The notes beneath the pieces were generated by a model. It had not been told where the DNA came from. It saw only the letters and a list, made by a program, of their open reading frames with translations, and did not search any database. A stretch of DNA of 64,000 bases from Flavitalea plasmicola (GTDB lineage: Bacteria; Bacteroidota; Bacteroidia; Chitinophagales; Chitinophagaceae), in assembly GCF_030546645.1 (NCBI RefSeq), contig NZ_JAUOTO010000004.1, positions 310,001-374,000 on the forward strand, written 5' to 3'. This document shows positions 36,723-46,637 of this stretch, in pieces. A program made the translations under genes and the position numbers. Numbering within the stretch: position 1 is the first letter of the stretch; every line of letters starts with the position of its first letter.

Positions 36723-37985
36723 ATGAATAGAGCAATACCTGCAATTCTCGTGTTGTGCTTGTTCACTGCCTGCCAAAAGCAGGATCACGACCCTCAAGCC
36801 AACGTTTTTTTTATCAAGATCGATCCATCCGTGGGCTCTTTGACCTCTAGAGGCCAGGGCGATACATTCTTTGTCAGTTTAGTGAATCCCCAAATGGTCG
36901 CAGCCGTGCCCCTGGTTTATCATCTGCCGGCGGGGGCTGTAGTCAATTCAGGCAAAAAACAGGGGATGAATGTTTTCTCGCAGGATCAGGTTGGCAATTT
37001 ATGGGCGGATACTGTCGATCTGACTCCCAGCCCGATGCATATACTGACCGTTACCTGGGCCAATGGCACCACTAAACAGTATGCGATAGCGTTCAAATAT
37101 GAAACAAAGTTCATCGGTTTTCCCGAAGTGGTGCGTGATGCTTATACAAATAGCATCTTCTTCGACGGGGAAACAATGTATGTAGCGACGACGAAGGGAC
37201 TGCTGATGTCCCAGTATGACGGTTTTGCGGACTATTTTCTATTAGGAGGAGTTACCGGCCCCGGCCCGGAAGTAAACTGCGTTTATGCCCGGGGAAAAAC
37301 TATTTATGCCGGCATTAACGATGGGCTGGCCATGTCTTCGGACGGCGGGAAAACCTTCACGACGCGTGTATATAAATCTGCAAGCGGGTATGGCTTCGGG
37401 GTAACCGGGATTGCTGTCCAGGGGGACACTGTTTATTGTGCCTCGGGAAATGGTATGCTGATCTCACGGGATGGGGGGGCTAGTTTTGATACGACCACCA
37501 ATGGGCTCATTACGCCTGGAAATACTACTCAGTCGATGTGGTGTGTCTATGCGAGTGGCAGTACCGTTTATGCAGGGGGGCAGAACGGTTTGTTTATCTC
37601 TCATGATGGTGGACGTTCCTTTACATACAATGACAATCTAAAGGACCCGTCCGGGCTCCGGATCCGTGTCAACGGCATATACGTTCAGGATGGAGTGCTG
37701 TACCTGGCGACGATACAGGGGGTGGCCATATCCAAAGACGGCGGCCAAACCTTTTCGAATCACCAGCCGAACGGAGTGCCCTGGGCCGGCCAGGTGGCAG
37801 TGAATGGCAATACCATCAGTGTCGCCACAGGGAAACTGGACATTACCACCGATGGCGGGCAATCCTTTACGACCTATTCAGGGGAGATCGGGCTTGGAAA
37901 GAATGTAACTTCGGTGGCAACGACGGGGAATGTTATCTATTGCGGCAGCCAGAATTCCGTCCTCAAAATAATACCCCGGGAATAA
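36723..37985 (+). CDS. Lipoprotein with Asp-box (BNR-like) beta-propeller repeats
   Basis: 420 aa. Signal peptide with lipobox FTAC (Cys at about 18), so it is lipid-anchored. An N-terminal domain of about 120 residues is followed by at least five repeats carrying the Asp-box S-x-D-G-G-x-x-F: SSDGGKTFTT, SRDGGASFDT, SHDGGRSFTY, SKDGGQTFSN, TTDGGQSFTT, each preceded by VYCASGNGM/VYAGGQNGL-type strands. This indicates a propeller as in sialidases and photosynthesis-assembly proteins; Asp boxes are structural, so enzymatic activity cannot be claimed. Single gene, followed by a weak terminator and the rpoC promoter. Confidence 0.8.
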   Translation: MNRAIPAILVLCLFTACQKQDHDPQANVFFIKIDPSVGSLTSRGQGDTFFVSLVNPQMVAAVPLVYHLPAGAVVNSGKKQGMNVFSQDQVGNLWADTVDLTPSPMHILTVTWANGTTKQYAIAFKYETKFIGFPEVVRDAYTNSIFFDGETMYVATTKGLLMSQYDGFADYFLLGGVTGPGPEVNCVYARGKTIYAGINDGLAMSSDGGKTFTTRVYKSASGYGFGVTGIAVQGDTVYCASGNGMLISRDGGASFDTTTNGLITPGNTTQSMWCVYASGSTVYAGGQNGLFISHDGGRSFTYNDNLKDPSGLRIRVNGIYVQDGVLYLATIQGVAISKDGGQTFSNHQPNGVPWAGQVAVNGNTISVATGKLDITTDGGQSFTTYSGEIGLGKNVTSVATTGNVIYCGSQNSVLKIIPRE

Positions 37986-38096
37986 GAGGGGGAAAAGTGA
38001 AAAGATTTGAACCAATGAAGGTTAAAAAATGTTAAAGAATAGCTGAGTCAATTTCCCATACATTGCTGGATTTTATCATGCGAAAGCCAGGATAAG

Positions 38097-38120
38097 TGCT
38101 TATTGAAGAAATAAGCATTT
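38097..38120 (+). terminator. Weak terminator before rpoC
   Basis: TGCTTATT (38097-38104) pairs with AATAAGCA (38110-38117), then TTTG. A/T-rich stem, so weak, but well placed after the lipoprotein gene. Confidence 0.45.
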
Positions 38121-38143
38121 GTCATTATTAAGATTTTGCCTGA

Positions 38144-38173
38144 GTGTTATTTCTAATTAAATTCGTACCTTTG
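38144..38173 (+). promoter_or_regulatory. Promoter of rpoC
   Basis: TACCTTTG (38166-38173) matches the Bacteroidetes -7 consensus TAnnTTTG exactly; GTG (38144-38146) lies 19 nt upstream in the -33 position. It implies a leader of about 100 nt and transcription of rpoC independent of rpoB. Confidence 0.6.
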
Positions 38174-38278
38174 CCCTCCTTAATTTAGGTTTATTGTCTT
38201 TCTTGGCTATTTGCCTGTCACCTAAGTTATTGATTTTCAGAAGGGTAATCGAGGAATAAAAAAACCGCATATTGCAAT

Positions 38279-41200
38279 ATGGCTATTAAAAAAGAAAATC
38301 GTCCCAGAGCCACTTTTTCAAAAATCACCATCGGACTTGCTTCTCCTGACAGTATCCTCGAAAGATCCTATGGAGAGGTCCTGAAGCCGGAGACCATCAA
38401 CTACCGCACGTACAAGCCTGAGAGGGATGGGTTGTTCTGCGAGCGTATATTCGGTCCTGTAAAGGATTACGAGTGCGCCTGCGGCAAGTATAAGAGGATC
38501 CGATACAAGGGGATCGTCTGTGACCGTTGTGGTGTGGAGGTGACGGAGAAGAAAGTTCGCCGGGAGCGTATGGGGCACATCAAGCTGGTGGTGCCTGTGG
38601 TTCATATCTGGTACTTCAAGTCCCTGCCTAACAAGATCGGTTATTTATTGGGCATGAGCTCGAAGAAATTGGAGAGTATTGTTTATTATGAAAGATATGT
38701 CGTGATCCAGCCTGGTATCCGTACGGATAAGGGGCAGAATTACGGCGACCTGCTGACGGAAGAGGAATACCTGGAGATACTGGACACCCTGCCCAAGGAC
38801 AACCAGTACCTGCCTGACGAGGATCCCTCCAAATTCATTGCCAAGATGGGAGCTGAGGCTGTGCATGACCTCCTGGAGAGGATCGAGCTGGATCAGCTGT
38901 CCTTTGACTTGCGCAATGCGGCTGCCAACGAGACTTCGCAACAGCGTAAGGCGGATGCGTTGAAGCGTCTGAGCGTTGTGGAAGCTTTCCGTGATGCGAA
39001 TTCCCGGATCACCAACCGTCCCGAGTGGATGGTGATGCAGTATATCCCGGTGATACCTCCGGAGCTGCGTCCACTGGTGCCGCTGGATGGCGGAAGGTTT
39101 GCGTCTTCCGACCTGAACGATCTTTATCGCCGGGTGATCATCCGCAACAACCGTCTGAAGCGGTTGCTGGAGATCAAGGCGCCTGAGGTGATCCTGCGTA
39201 ATGAAAAACGTATGTTGCAGGAAGCCATCGATTCCCTGTTCGACAACAGCCGTAAGTCCAATGCCGTGAAGGCGGAAGGCGGCCGTGCCCTGAAGTCCCT
39301 CAGCGATGTGCTGAAGGGCAAGCAAGGCCGGTTCCGTCAGAACCTCCTTGGTAAACGTGTGGACTATTCCGGTCGTAGTGTTATCGTGGTGGGTCCTGAG
39401 CTGAAGCTGCATGAGTGTGGTCTGCCGAAGGACATGGCTGCCGAGCTGTTCAAACCATTTATCATCCGCAAGCTGATCGAGCGGGGTATCGTGAAGACGG
39501 TGAAGAGTGCCCGTAAGCTGGTGGACAAGAAGGAAGCTATTGTCTGGGATATCCTCGAAAATATACTGAAAGGGCATCCTGTGATGCTGAACCGTGCTCC
39601 GACGCTGCACAGACTGTCAATCCAGGCCTTCCAGCCGAAGCTGATCGAAGGTAAGGCTATCCAGCTGCACCCGTTGGTGTGTACGGCTTTCAACGCCGAC
39701 TTTGACGGTGACCAGATGGCTGTGCACGTGCCTTTGAGCAGTGCTGCCGTACTGGAAGCCCAGCTGCTGATGCTGTCTTCGCACAACATCCTGAACCCGC
39801 AGAACGGAACGCCTATCACCCTGCCTTCACAGGACATGGTGTTGGGTCTCTATTATATAACCAAAGGCAAGAAGTCTACCCCCACTGAAAAGGTGAAAGG
39901 TGAGAACAAGGCCTTCTACAGCGCCGAAGAGGTGATCATCGCCTATAATGAGAACAGGGTGGACCTGCATGCTTATATCAAGGTGAAGACCACGGTGAGG
40001 ACGCCCCAGGATACACTGGAGACCAAGCTGCTGGAGACTACGGTCGGAAGGGTGCTGTTCAACCAGTTCGTACCAGTGGAAGTCGGCTTTGTGAATGCCC
40101 TGCTGACGAAGAAATCGCTTCGTGAGATCATCGGGAACATCATCAAGTGGACGAACATTCCCAAGACGGTGAAATTCCTGGATGATATCAAGCAGCTGGG
40201 ATTCCGCATGGCATTCCGGGGTGGATTGTCCTTCAACATCAATGACCTGATCATTCCCGATACCAAGGAGCAGCAGCTGGAAAATGCGAAGGGTGAAGTA
40301 GACGAGGTATGGGACAACTACAATATGGGATTGATCACCAATAACGAACGTTATAACCAGATCGTGGATATCTGGAGCCGTGTGGATACGCGTATCACGG
40401 AATCGCTGATCGTGGAGCTGGCCAATGACAAGCAGGGATTCAACTCTGTGTACATGATGCTGGACTCCGGCGCCCGTGGCAGCAAGCAGCAGATCAAGCA
40501 GCTGGCGGGTATCAGGGGTCTGATGGCCAAGCCGAGAAAGTCCGGCAGCACGGGCTCCGAGATCATCGAGAATCCCATTCTTTCCAACTTCAAAGGCGGA
40601 TTGAACGTATTGGATTACTTTATCTCTACGCACGGCGCCCGTAAGGGTCTTGCGGATACGGCTTTGAAAACGGCGGATGCCGGTTACCTGACCCGTCGTC
40701 TGGTGGACGTTGCGCAGGACGTGGTGATCACTGAAGAGGATTGCGGTACGCTGCGTGGCATCGCTACTTCTGCCCTGAAGGACAATGAGGATGTGGTAGA
40801 GCCATTATATGACAGGATACTGGGCCGTACATCTCTTCATGATGTATATGACCCGGCTTCAGATAAGCTGATCGTTACTGCAGGTGAGCAGATCACCGAA
40901 GAGATCGGCAAGGCCATCGAGGATGCCGGTATTGAAATAGTGGAGATCCGTAGCGTACTGACCTGCGAAAGCAAGCGTGGCGTCTGTGTGAAGTGCTATG
41001 GTAAGAACCTGGCTACGGGCTATACGACACAGAAGGGAGATGCGGTGGGTATTATCGCCGCCCAGTCCATCGGTGAGCCTGGTACACAGCTGACCCTCCG
41101 TACATTCCACGTAGGTGGTGTGGCCGGCAGTGCGTCCGTAGAATCTACCATGCTGGCTAAGTTTGAGGGAACGATCCAATTCGACGGACTCAGAACCGTC

Positions 41201-42574
41201 GTTACTGAAAATAATGAAGGCAACAAGGTGCAGATAGTCATTGGTCGTACCGGTGAGGTGCGTATCATGGACGTGAAGAACGACCGTCTCCTGATCACCA
41301 ACAACGTGCCTTACGGCGCTACCCTGAATGTGAAGGATGGCCAGAAAGTGAGCAAGGGCGACATCATCTGCACATGGGATCCCTTCAACAACGTCGTGAT
41401 CTCCGAGATCGCGGGTACTGTCAAGTTCGACGCTGTCCTCGAGGGTATCACCTACCGGGAAGAGGCGGATGAGCAGACGGGTCACCGTGAGAAGGTGGTT
41501 ATCGAGACGAAGGATAAGACCAAGATACCTTCCATCAACATTGAAGGAGCCAAGGAAATAAAGGCCTACAACTTACCTGTGGGTTCGCATATCGTTGTCG
41601 AAGGCGGCGATGAGGTGAGGGCTGGACAGGTGATCGTGAAGATCCCCCGCGTACTGGGTAAACTGCGGGATATCACCGGTGGTCTGCCTCGTGTAACGGA
41701 GCTGTTCGAAGCGCGTAACCCGGGCAACCCTGCTATCGTCAGCGAGATCGACGGTGTAGTAGCCTTCGGGAATATCAAACGTGGTAACCGCGAGATCATC
41801 GTGGAAGCCAAGGATGGCGTGGTGAAGAAATATCTCGTTCCGCTGACCAGGCAGATCCTGGCGCAGGATGGTGACTTCATCAAGGCCGGTGCACAGCTGT
41901 CCGACGGACAGGTGGCGCCTGCGGACATCCTCTCCATCAAAGGACCGTTTGCCGTACAGGAATATGTGGTGAATGAGATCCAGGAAGTATATCGTCTCCA
42001 GGGTGTGAAGATCAACGATAAGCATATCGAGGTCATTGTACGTCAGATGATGCGCAAGCTGACCATCGTCGACCCGGGTGATACGAGGTTCCTGGAAGAA
42101 GATACAGTGGATAAGTTTGAGTTCCTGGAAGAGAACGATTGGATCTTCGATAAGAAGGTCATCAGTGATCCGGGTGAGTCCACGAAGCTGAAAGCTGGTC
42201 AGATAGTCAGTCTCCGGGAAGTGAGGGAAGAGAATTCCATCCTGCGCCGGAATGACAAGAAGCTGGCTGAATTCCGGGATGCCAGGGCTGCTACTTCGGC
42301 ACCCTTGCTGCTGGGTATCACCAAGGCTTCACTGGGTACACAGAGCTGGATATCAGCTGCATCGTTCCAGGAGACCACGAAAGTACTGTCCTCTGCGGCT
42401 ATCCAGGGCAAGAGTGATGACATGCTGGGGCTGAAGGAGAATGTGATCACGGGTCACCCGATCCCTGCAGGTACAGGGCTGCGTGACTTCGAGAACATGA
42501 TCGTGGGCAGCAAGGAAGAGTATGAGCTTCTGCAAACTACCCGTGAGGCTATGCAGTTCGACGAGGAAGAATAG
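38279..42574 (+). CDS. rpoC: RNA polymerase subunit beta-prime
   Basis: 1431 aa, full length for Bacteroidetes. N-terminal zinc site [20 protein letters not shown] (about 61-80), active-site magnesium motif [12 protein letters not shown] (about 468-480), bridge helix/trigger loop region [18 protein letters not shown] (about 930-950), second zinc-type cysteines in [17 protein letters not shown], and the C-terminal omega-contacting part. Nearly all bacteria encode rpoB directly upstream; here the upstream neighbour is an unrelated lipoprotein, and rpoC has its own promoter and a strong terminator. No substitution in the catalytic motifs was seen. Confidence 0.98.
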   Translation: MAIKKENRPRATFSKITIGLASPDSILERSYGEVLKPETINYRTYKPERDGLFCERIFGPVKDYECACGKYKRIRYKGIVCDRCGVEVTEKKVRRERMGHIKLVVPVVHIWYFKSLPNKIGYLLGMSSKKLESIVYYERYVVIQPGIRTDKGQNYGDLLTEEEYLEILDTLPKDNQYLPDEDPSKFIAKMGAEAVHDLLERIELDQLSFDLRNAAANETSQQRKADALKRLSVVEAFRDANSRITNRPEWMVMQYIPVIPPELRPLVPLDGGRFASSDLNDLYRRVIIRNNRLKRLLEIKAPEVILRNEKRMLQEAIDSLFDNSRKSNAVKAEGGRALKSLSDVLKGKQGRFRQNLLGKRVDYSGRSVIVVGPELKLHECGLPKDMAAELFKPFIIRKLIERGIVKTVKSARKLVDKKEAIVWDILENILKGHPVMLNRAPTLHRLSIQAFQPKLIEGKAIQLHPLVCTAFNADFDGDQMAVHVPLSSAAVLEAQLLMLSSHNILNPQNGTPITLPSQDMVLGLYYITKGKKSTPTEKVKGENKAFYSAEEVIIAYNENRVDLHAYIKVKTTVRTPQDTLETKLLETTVGRVLFNQFVPVEVGFVNALLTKKSLREIIGNIIKWTNIPKTVKFLDDIKQLGFRMAFRGGLSFNINDLIIPDTKEQQLENAKGEVDEVWDNYNMGLITNNERYNQIVDIWSRVDTRITESLIVELANDKQGFNSVYMMLDSGARGSKQQIKQLAGIRGLMAKPRKSGSTGSEIIENPILSNFKGGLNVLDYFISTHGARKGLADTALKTADAGYLTRRLVDVAQDVVITEEDCGTLRGIATSALKDNEDVVEPLYDRILGRTSLHDVYDPASDKLIVTAGEQITEEIGKAIEDAGIEIVEIRSVLTCESKRGVCVKCYGKNLATGYTTQKGDAVGIIAAQSIGEPGTQLTLRTFHVGGVAGSASVESTMLAKFEGTIQFDGLRTVVTENNEGNKVQIVIGRTGEVRIMDVKNDRLLITNNVPYGATLNVKDGQKVSKGDIICTWDPFNNVVISEIAGTVKFDAVLEGITYREEADEQTGHREKVVIETKDKTKIPSINIEGAKEIKAYNLPVGSHIVVEGGDEVRAGQVIVKIPRVLGKLRDITGGLPRVTELFEARNPGNPAIVSEIDGVVAFGNIKRGNREIIVEAKDGVVKKYLVPLTRQILAQDGDFIKAGAQLSDGQVAPADILSIKGPFAVQEYVVNEIQEVYRLQGVKINDKHIEVIVRQMMRKLTIVDPGDTRFLEEDTVDKFEFLEENDWIFDKKVISDPGESTKLKAGQIVSLREVREENSILRRNDKKLAEFRDARAATSAPLLLGITKASLGTQSWISAASFQETTKVLSSAAIQGKSDDMLGLKENVITGHPIPAGTGLRDFENMIVGSKEEYELLQTTREAMQFDEEE

Positions 42575-42600
42575 TTCCACTCAATATGTTAAAAAAAACT

Positions 42601-42633
42601 AAAGTAGAAGGTAAAAAAGCCTTCTACTTTTTT
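42601..42633 (+). terminator. Rho-independent terminator of rpoC
   Basis: AAAGTAGAAGG (42601-42611) pairs with CCTTCTACTTT (42620-42630), 8-nt A-rich loop, T run to 42633. Confidence 0.92.
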
Positions 42634-42665
42634 ATTTGGAGGCAATCCATGCTATATTCGCGTTT

Positions 42666-43259
42666 ATGAAGTATCTATCTACCATTTTGAGTGTGACCGC
42701 CCTGGCACTGGTGGGGGTGTTGTTTTACCTGTTTGCGCACCATACCGAGCAGCTGAAGACAATCTCGGACATCGAGCAAAAGAAGGCAACACCTAATAAC
42801 TTCAGAATCGCTTACTTCGATATGGATACCCTGCAAACACATTATGATGGGTTTAAGGATGCGCAGGTCCAGCTGAAGGCAAAGGAAAATGCCATGAACC
42901 TGGAGCTTTCCAGTCTGAGCAAAAACTATCAGAAGAAGGTGGATGCCTGGCGTCAGAAGGGCAACGCCATGACGCAGGCGGAAGCTGAGCAGGCGCAGCA
43001 GGAGTATGCCAAGGACCAGCAGGATTACGCCAGCCGTAAGCAGGCCCTCGAGCAGGAATATTACAAGATCACCGAGGATCTGAAGAATGGTATACGCAAA
43101 GACGTGGAGCAATATCTGAAAGGGTATAACAAGGATCGTAATTTCTCTTTCATAGTGGAATACGACCCAGGTAGCTTTATATATTATAAAGATTCAGTTT
43201 ATAACATCACCCCGGATCTGGTGGATGGCTTGAATGCGGCTTATAAGAAGAAAAAATGA
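42666..43259 (+). CDS. OmpH/Skp-like periplasmic chaperone
   Basis: 197 aa from ATG 42666 (MKYLSTILSVTALALVGVLF), preferred over ATG 42636, which adds ten residues ahead of the signal. One N-terminal hydrophobic segment acts as signal or anchor. Then comes the Skp pattern: a short beta segment FRIAYFDMDTLQTHY, a long Gln/Lys/Glu-rich coiled coil (about 65-150, with AEAEQAQQEYAKDQQDYASRKQALEQ-like heptads), and a beta tail FSFIVEYDPG. Skp proteins hold unfolded outer-membrane proteins in the periplasm as trimers. It follows the rpoC terminator and precedes the permease by 25 bp. Confidence 0.8.
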   Translation: MKYLSTILSVTALALVGVLFYLFAHHTEQLKTISDIEQKKATPNNFRIAYFDMDTLQTHYDGFKDAQVQLKAKENAMNLELSSLSKNYQKKVDAWRQKGNAMTQAEAEQAQQEYAKDQQDYASRKQALEQEYYKITEDLKNGIRKDVEQYLKGYNKDRNFSFIVEYDPGSFIYYKDSVYNITPDLVDGLNAAYKKKK

Positions 43260-43284
43260 GTATATTGAGGCTCTAATTTCTTCT

Positions 43285-44706
43285 ATGGCAGAGACAACCA
43301 AGACTTTCAAACCGTCCCTGGGATTATTGGATGGCACTATGATCGTAGCCGGCTCCATGATTGGGTCCGGTATTTTTATTGTCAGTGCGGACATCACCAG
43401 GAATGTGGGCAGCGCCGGCTGGCTGATCTTTGTATGGCTGATCACCGGGTTTATGACCTTATCGGCTGCCATGAGCTACGGGGAGCTGAGCGCCATGTAT
43501 CCCAAAGCGGGGGGGCAATATGTCTATCTCCGGGAGGCTTATAATCCGCTGACCGGCTTTCTGTATGGCTGGAGTTTTTTTGCCGTTATCCAGACGGGAA
43601 CGATCGCTGCCGTGGCGGTGGCATTTTCCAAATTTTCGGGTTATTTTATTCATGAGCTTGAGCTGACGCCTGACAATATACTTTATCAGAGCGGCGGGTT
43701 CAAGGTATATTATGCCCAGCTGGTGTCTATCCTGCTGATCATTCTACTAACCTATATCAATACCAGGGGGATCGAAGGAGGAAAATGGATACAAACGATC
43801 TTCACTGTCACTAAGCTGGTGTCTCTTTTTGGATTGATCGTGTTCGGGCTTTTCCTGGGCGCCAATGGAGCAGTGTGGAAGGCTAACTGGACGGATGCCT
43901 GGCATATGCATTCGCTGACGCCTTCGGCGGACGGGCTGCTGAGCAATCCTATCGTTGGCCTGGCGGCGGTGGGCGCGGTTGCGGCGGCCATGACAGGCTC
44001 TATCTTCTCCAGCGATGCCTGGAACAATGTTACCTTCATTGCGGGGGAGATGAAGAACCCCAAGCGTAACATCGGTCTCAGTCTTTTCCTGGGGACGCTG
44101 ATCATTACGGTGATCTATGTGTCGGCGAATCTGATGTATCTCAGTGTGCTGCCGATGGACCAGATAGCGACGGCGCCACAGGACCGGGTGGCGGTGGCTG
44201 CGGCCAAAGTGATCTTCGGACATATGGGAACGTATGTGGTGGCGGCGATGATCATGGTGTCCACTTTCGGATGCAACAATGGCCTGATCCTGGCAGGGGC
44301 CCGTGTATATTATACGATGGCGCAGGACGGGCTGTTCTTTAAGAAAGCGGGGAACCTGAACAGGAATGCTGTTCCGGGATGGGCTTTATGGGCGCAATGT
44401 GTTGTTGCCGCCCTGCTTTGCATCAGCGGTAAGTATGGCGACCTGCTGGATATGATCTCTTTCGTGGCGGTGGCTTTTTATGCGTTGACGGTTCTTGGTA
44501 TATTTTTGCTACGGAAAAGGGCGCCGGGTATGGACAGGCCGTACAAGGCTTTTGGCTATCCTGTCCTGCCGGCTATTTATATCCTCCTGGCTGTGATATT
44601 TTGCATTGCGCTGATCATTCAGAAGCCCACCTATGCGGGATGGGGCCTGGGGATCGTGCTAGCGGGGATACCGTTGTATTATGTGGCGGTGTCGAATAAG
44701 AAATAG
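43285..44706 (+). CDS. APC-family amino acid permease
   Basis: 473 aa from ATG 43285 (MAETTKTFKPSLGLLDGTMIVAGSMIGSGIFIV); the frame is open 17 codons further upstream but without a start that fits. About 12 membrane helices. TM1 carries the unwound GSMIGSGIF motif, and TM6 the GSIFSSDAWNNVTFIAGEMKNPKRN sequence typical of the LAT/amino acid-polyamine antiporter group. The substrate cannot be assigned from sequence. Same strand as the Skp-like gene, so perhaps co-transcribed; followed by a large inverted repeat. Confidence 0.88.
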   Translation: MAETTKTFKPSLGLLDGTMIVAGSMIGSGIFIVSADITRNVGSAGWLIFVWLITGFMTLSAAMSYGELSAMYPKAGGQYVYLREAYNPLTGFLYGWSFFAVIQTGTIAAVAVAFSKFSGYFIHELELTPDNILYQSGGFKVYYAQLVSILLIILLTYINTRGIEGGKWIQTIFTVTKLVSLFGLIVFGLFLGANGAVWKANWTDAWHMHSLTPSADGLLSNPIVGLAAVGAVAAAMTGSIFSSDAWNNVTFIAGEMKNPKRNIGLSLFLGTLIITVIYVSANLMYLSVLPMDQIATAPQDRVAVAAAKVIFGHMGTYVVAAMIMVSTFGCNNGLILAGARVYYTMAQDGLFFKKAGNLNRNAVPGWALWAQCVVAALLCISGKYGDLLDMISFVAVAFYALTVLGIFLLRKRAPGMDRPYKAFGYPVLPAIYILLAVIFCIALIIQKPTYAGWGLGIVLAGIPLYYVAVSNKK

Positions 44707-44755
44707 ATATTGGGGTTTGGTTAAGTGTCCCTTGGGTTTCGCTTTATCTTGTTCC

Positions 44756-44892
44756 GGCGGCTATATGACCTTCCGCCGCTGTACATTGGCTACCACTGGA
44801 CAGCGGTTCGTTATTCGGCAGATCGAACTATTGAGCGGTTGCAGCTGAATCTTCCAGCCCAATGTAAGGCGGACTCCAGGCATATAGCCGCC
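44756..44892. repeat. 137-bp imperfect inverted-repeat element
   Basis: Terminal arms GGCGGCTATATG (44756-44767) and CATATAGCCGCC (44881-44892) are perfect. The match resumes inward as TCCGCC..TACATTGG against CCAATGTA..GGCGGA. The whole could fold into one long hairpin. No coding potential, and no clear target-site duplication was seen. A short non-autonomous (MITE-like) element, or a structured 3' region of the permease mRNA. Confidence 0.65.
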
Positions 44893-44970
44893 TACAGTCG
44901 CGTGACGGCTGGCGGAAGATTGGCCAATAAATTGCGGGTAGGAGATTAAAAATTGTGCAAGGAAAAAATT

Positions 44971-45978
44971 ATGAGTGAATTCAGTAAATTATTCAAAGAT
45001 TTTGCGAATATAAAGGCGGGCGTCATTGGGGATGTCATGCTGGATACTTATTGGTGGGGGCATGTGGAGCGTATCTCTCCCGAGGCGCCTGTACCGGTGG
45101 TAACGCTGGACAGGAAGGAATACCGTATCGGCGGAGCGGGCAATGTGGCCCTGAACCTGGCTTCTTTGGGGGCGCATGTCGCGACCTTTTCCGTCATCGG
45201 GACGGAGGAGGAGGGCAGGTTGCTGGAGAGATTGTTAGAGGAAGCGACCATCGATACGAAATATTTACTGAAGAGCGATAACCGGATCACGACGAATAAG
45301 GCGCGGATCATGGGCCGAAACCAGCAAATGCTGCGGCTGGACTCGGAGACTACGCAGGATCTTTCGCCGGAGGAGGAGGACAAGCTGTTGTCGATGATAG
45401 AGAAGTATCTCAGGGTCGAAAAGCCGCAGGTGATGATCTTCGAGGACTATAACAAGGGGGTGCTGACCTCCCGTGTGATCCGCGAGGCAATCGCCCTTTG
45501 TGAGAAAGAGGGGATCGTCACGGCCGTCGACCCTAAACGCAAGAATTTCTTTTCTTACCGGGGTGTAACGATCTTTAAGCCAAATCTTAAAGAAGTGAAG
45601 GAGGGCCTGAACCTCCTTTTGGATGAAGTGCGGCTGCCTGTATTGCAAAACATCCACGAGCAGCTGGCGAAGCAATTACACCATCATATTTCCTTTATCA
45701 CATTGTCGGAAAAGGGGGTGTTCTACAGCGGCGGCCAGCGTTCGGACATCGTATCCTCTCATGTGCGTAATATTGCCGATGTCAGCGGCGCGGGGGACAC
45801 GGTGATCGCCGTTGCCTCGCTGGTATATGCCGTAACGAAGGACGTCAGACTGATGGCGGAGGTCGCCAATATCGCCGGCGGCCTGGTCTGCGAGGAGGTG
45901 GGAACGGCGGCCATCAATAAAGACAGGCTGCTGGAAGAGTGTGATCTGCTGCTGGGGGAGAAAAGCGTGCAGCAATGA
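44971..45978 (+). CDS. rfaE1: D-glycero-beta-D-manno-heptose 7-phosphate kinase (PfkB family)
   Basis: 335 aa from ATG 44971 (MSEFSKLFKDFANIKAGVIGDVMLDTYWWG). A TTG 18 nt earlier is also in frame but unlikely. Ribokinase-fold features: YRIGGAGNVALNLASLGAHV (substrate loop), VMIFEDYNKGVLT, VDPKRKNF, and the catalytic DVSGAGDTVIAV near the C-terminus. It matches the kinase domain of HldE; the cytidylyl/adenylyl transferase domain of bifunctional HldE is absent, so a separate partner is expected. Acts in ADP-heptose synthesis for lipopolysaccharide core. Its stop overlaps the ispD start (ATGA). Confidence 0.88.
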   Translation: MSEFSKLFKDFANIKAGVIGDVMLDTYWWGHVERISPEAPVPVVTLDRKEYRIGGAGNVALNLASLGAHVATFSVIGTEEEGRLLERLLEEATIDTKYLLKSDNRITTNKARIMGRNQQMLRLDSETTQDLSPEEEDKLLSMIEKYLRVEKPQVMIFEDYNKGVLTSRVIREAIALCEKEGIVTAVDPKRKNFFSYRGVTIFKPNLKEVKEGLNLLLDEVRLPVLQNIHEQLAKQLHHHISFITLSEKGVFYSGGQRSDIVSSHVRNIADVSGAGDTVIAVASLVYAVTKDVRLMAEVANIAGGLVCEEVGTAAINKDRLLEECDLLLGEKSVQQ

Positions 45979-46637
45979 AAAAATATGCAGTTATAGTGGC
46001 GGGTGGATCGGGACATCGTATGGGGACGCAAGTGCCCAAGCAATTTCTTTTGCTGCATGGTAAGCCGGTGTTGTGGTATACATTAGAAGTCTTTCTCCGG
46101 GCTTATGAGGACCTGGATATTATCCTGGTGGCGCCTGAGGAGCATATGGAGACGGCTCGAACCGTGGTCTATGCTACCATGGCTCCTGAGCGGGTGAGGA
46201 TCGTAGAGGGGGGAGCAACCCGTTTTCAATCCGTCAGAAATGGACTGCAGCCCATCTGTGAGGAAGCCGTTATTTTCGTACATGATGGGGTGCGCTGCCT
46301 GTTGTCGACGGAACTGGTGCATAGCTGTTATGAACAGGCGGTGCGATTGGGCTCTGCCATTCCTGTCGTGGATTCCAAAGACAGCGTGCGGGTGGTGACG
46401 GGAGCGGACAGTGCGGCCATCGACCGCAGCCGTGTGAAGCTGGTGCAGACGCCACAGACCTTTCTCAGCCGTATCCTTCTGCCTGCCTATGCGCAGGAAT
46501 ACAGGGAAAGCTTTACCGACGAGGCCTCTGTCGTAGAGGCATCCGGGGGCAAGGTACACCTGGTAGCAGGGGAAACAAATAATATCAAGATCACTACTCC
46601 CATTGACCTGGTGATCGCAGAAAAGCTCCTTATTTAA
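45975..46637 (+). CDS. ispD: 2-C-methyl-D-erythritol 4-phosphate cytidylyltransferase
   Basis: 220 aa; forms CDP-methylerythritol in the MEP isoprenoid pathway. N-terminal nucleotide loop VAGGSGHRMGTQVPKQFLLL, central VFVHDGVRCLLS-like segment (here IFVHDGVRCLLS), and C-terminal DEASVVEASGGKVHLVAGETNNIKITTP are all characteristic. ATGA overlap with the kinase gene implies coupling. Its end overlaps the convergent acyltransferase gene by 8 bp. Confidence 0.94.
   Translation: MKKYAVIVAGGSGHRMGTQVPKQFLLLHGKPVLWYTLEVFLRAYEDLDIILVAPEEHMETARTVVYATMAPERVRIVEGGATRFQSVRNGLQPICEEAVIFVHDGVRCLLSTELVHSCYEQAVRLGSAIPVVDSKDSVRVVTGADSAAIDRSRVKLVQTPQTFLSRILLPAYAQEYRESFTDEASVVEASGGKVHLVAGETNNIKITTPIDLVIAEKLLI

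Noticed and set aside
44725-44949. 74-aa ORF after the permease gene
   Set aside because: It runs through the 137-bp inverted repeat, which explains its composition; no start context or homology impression.
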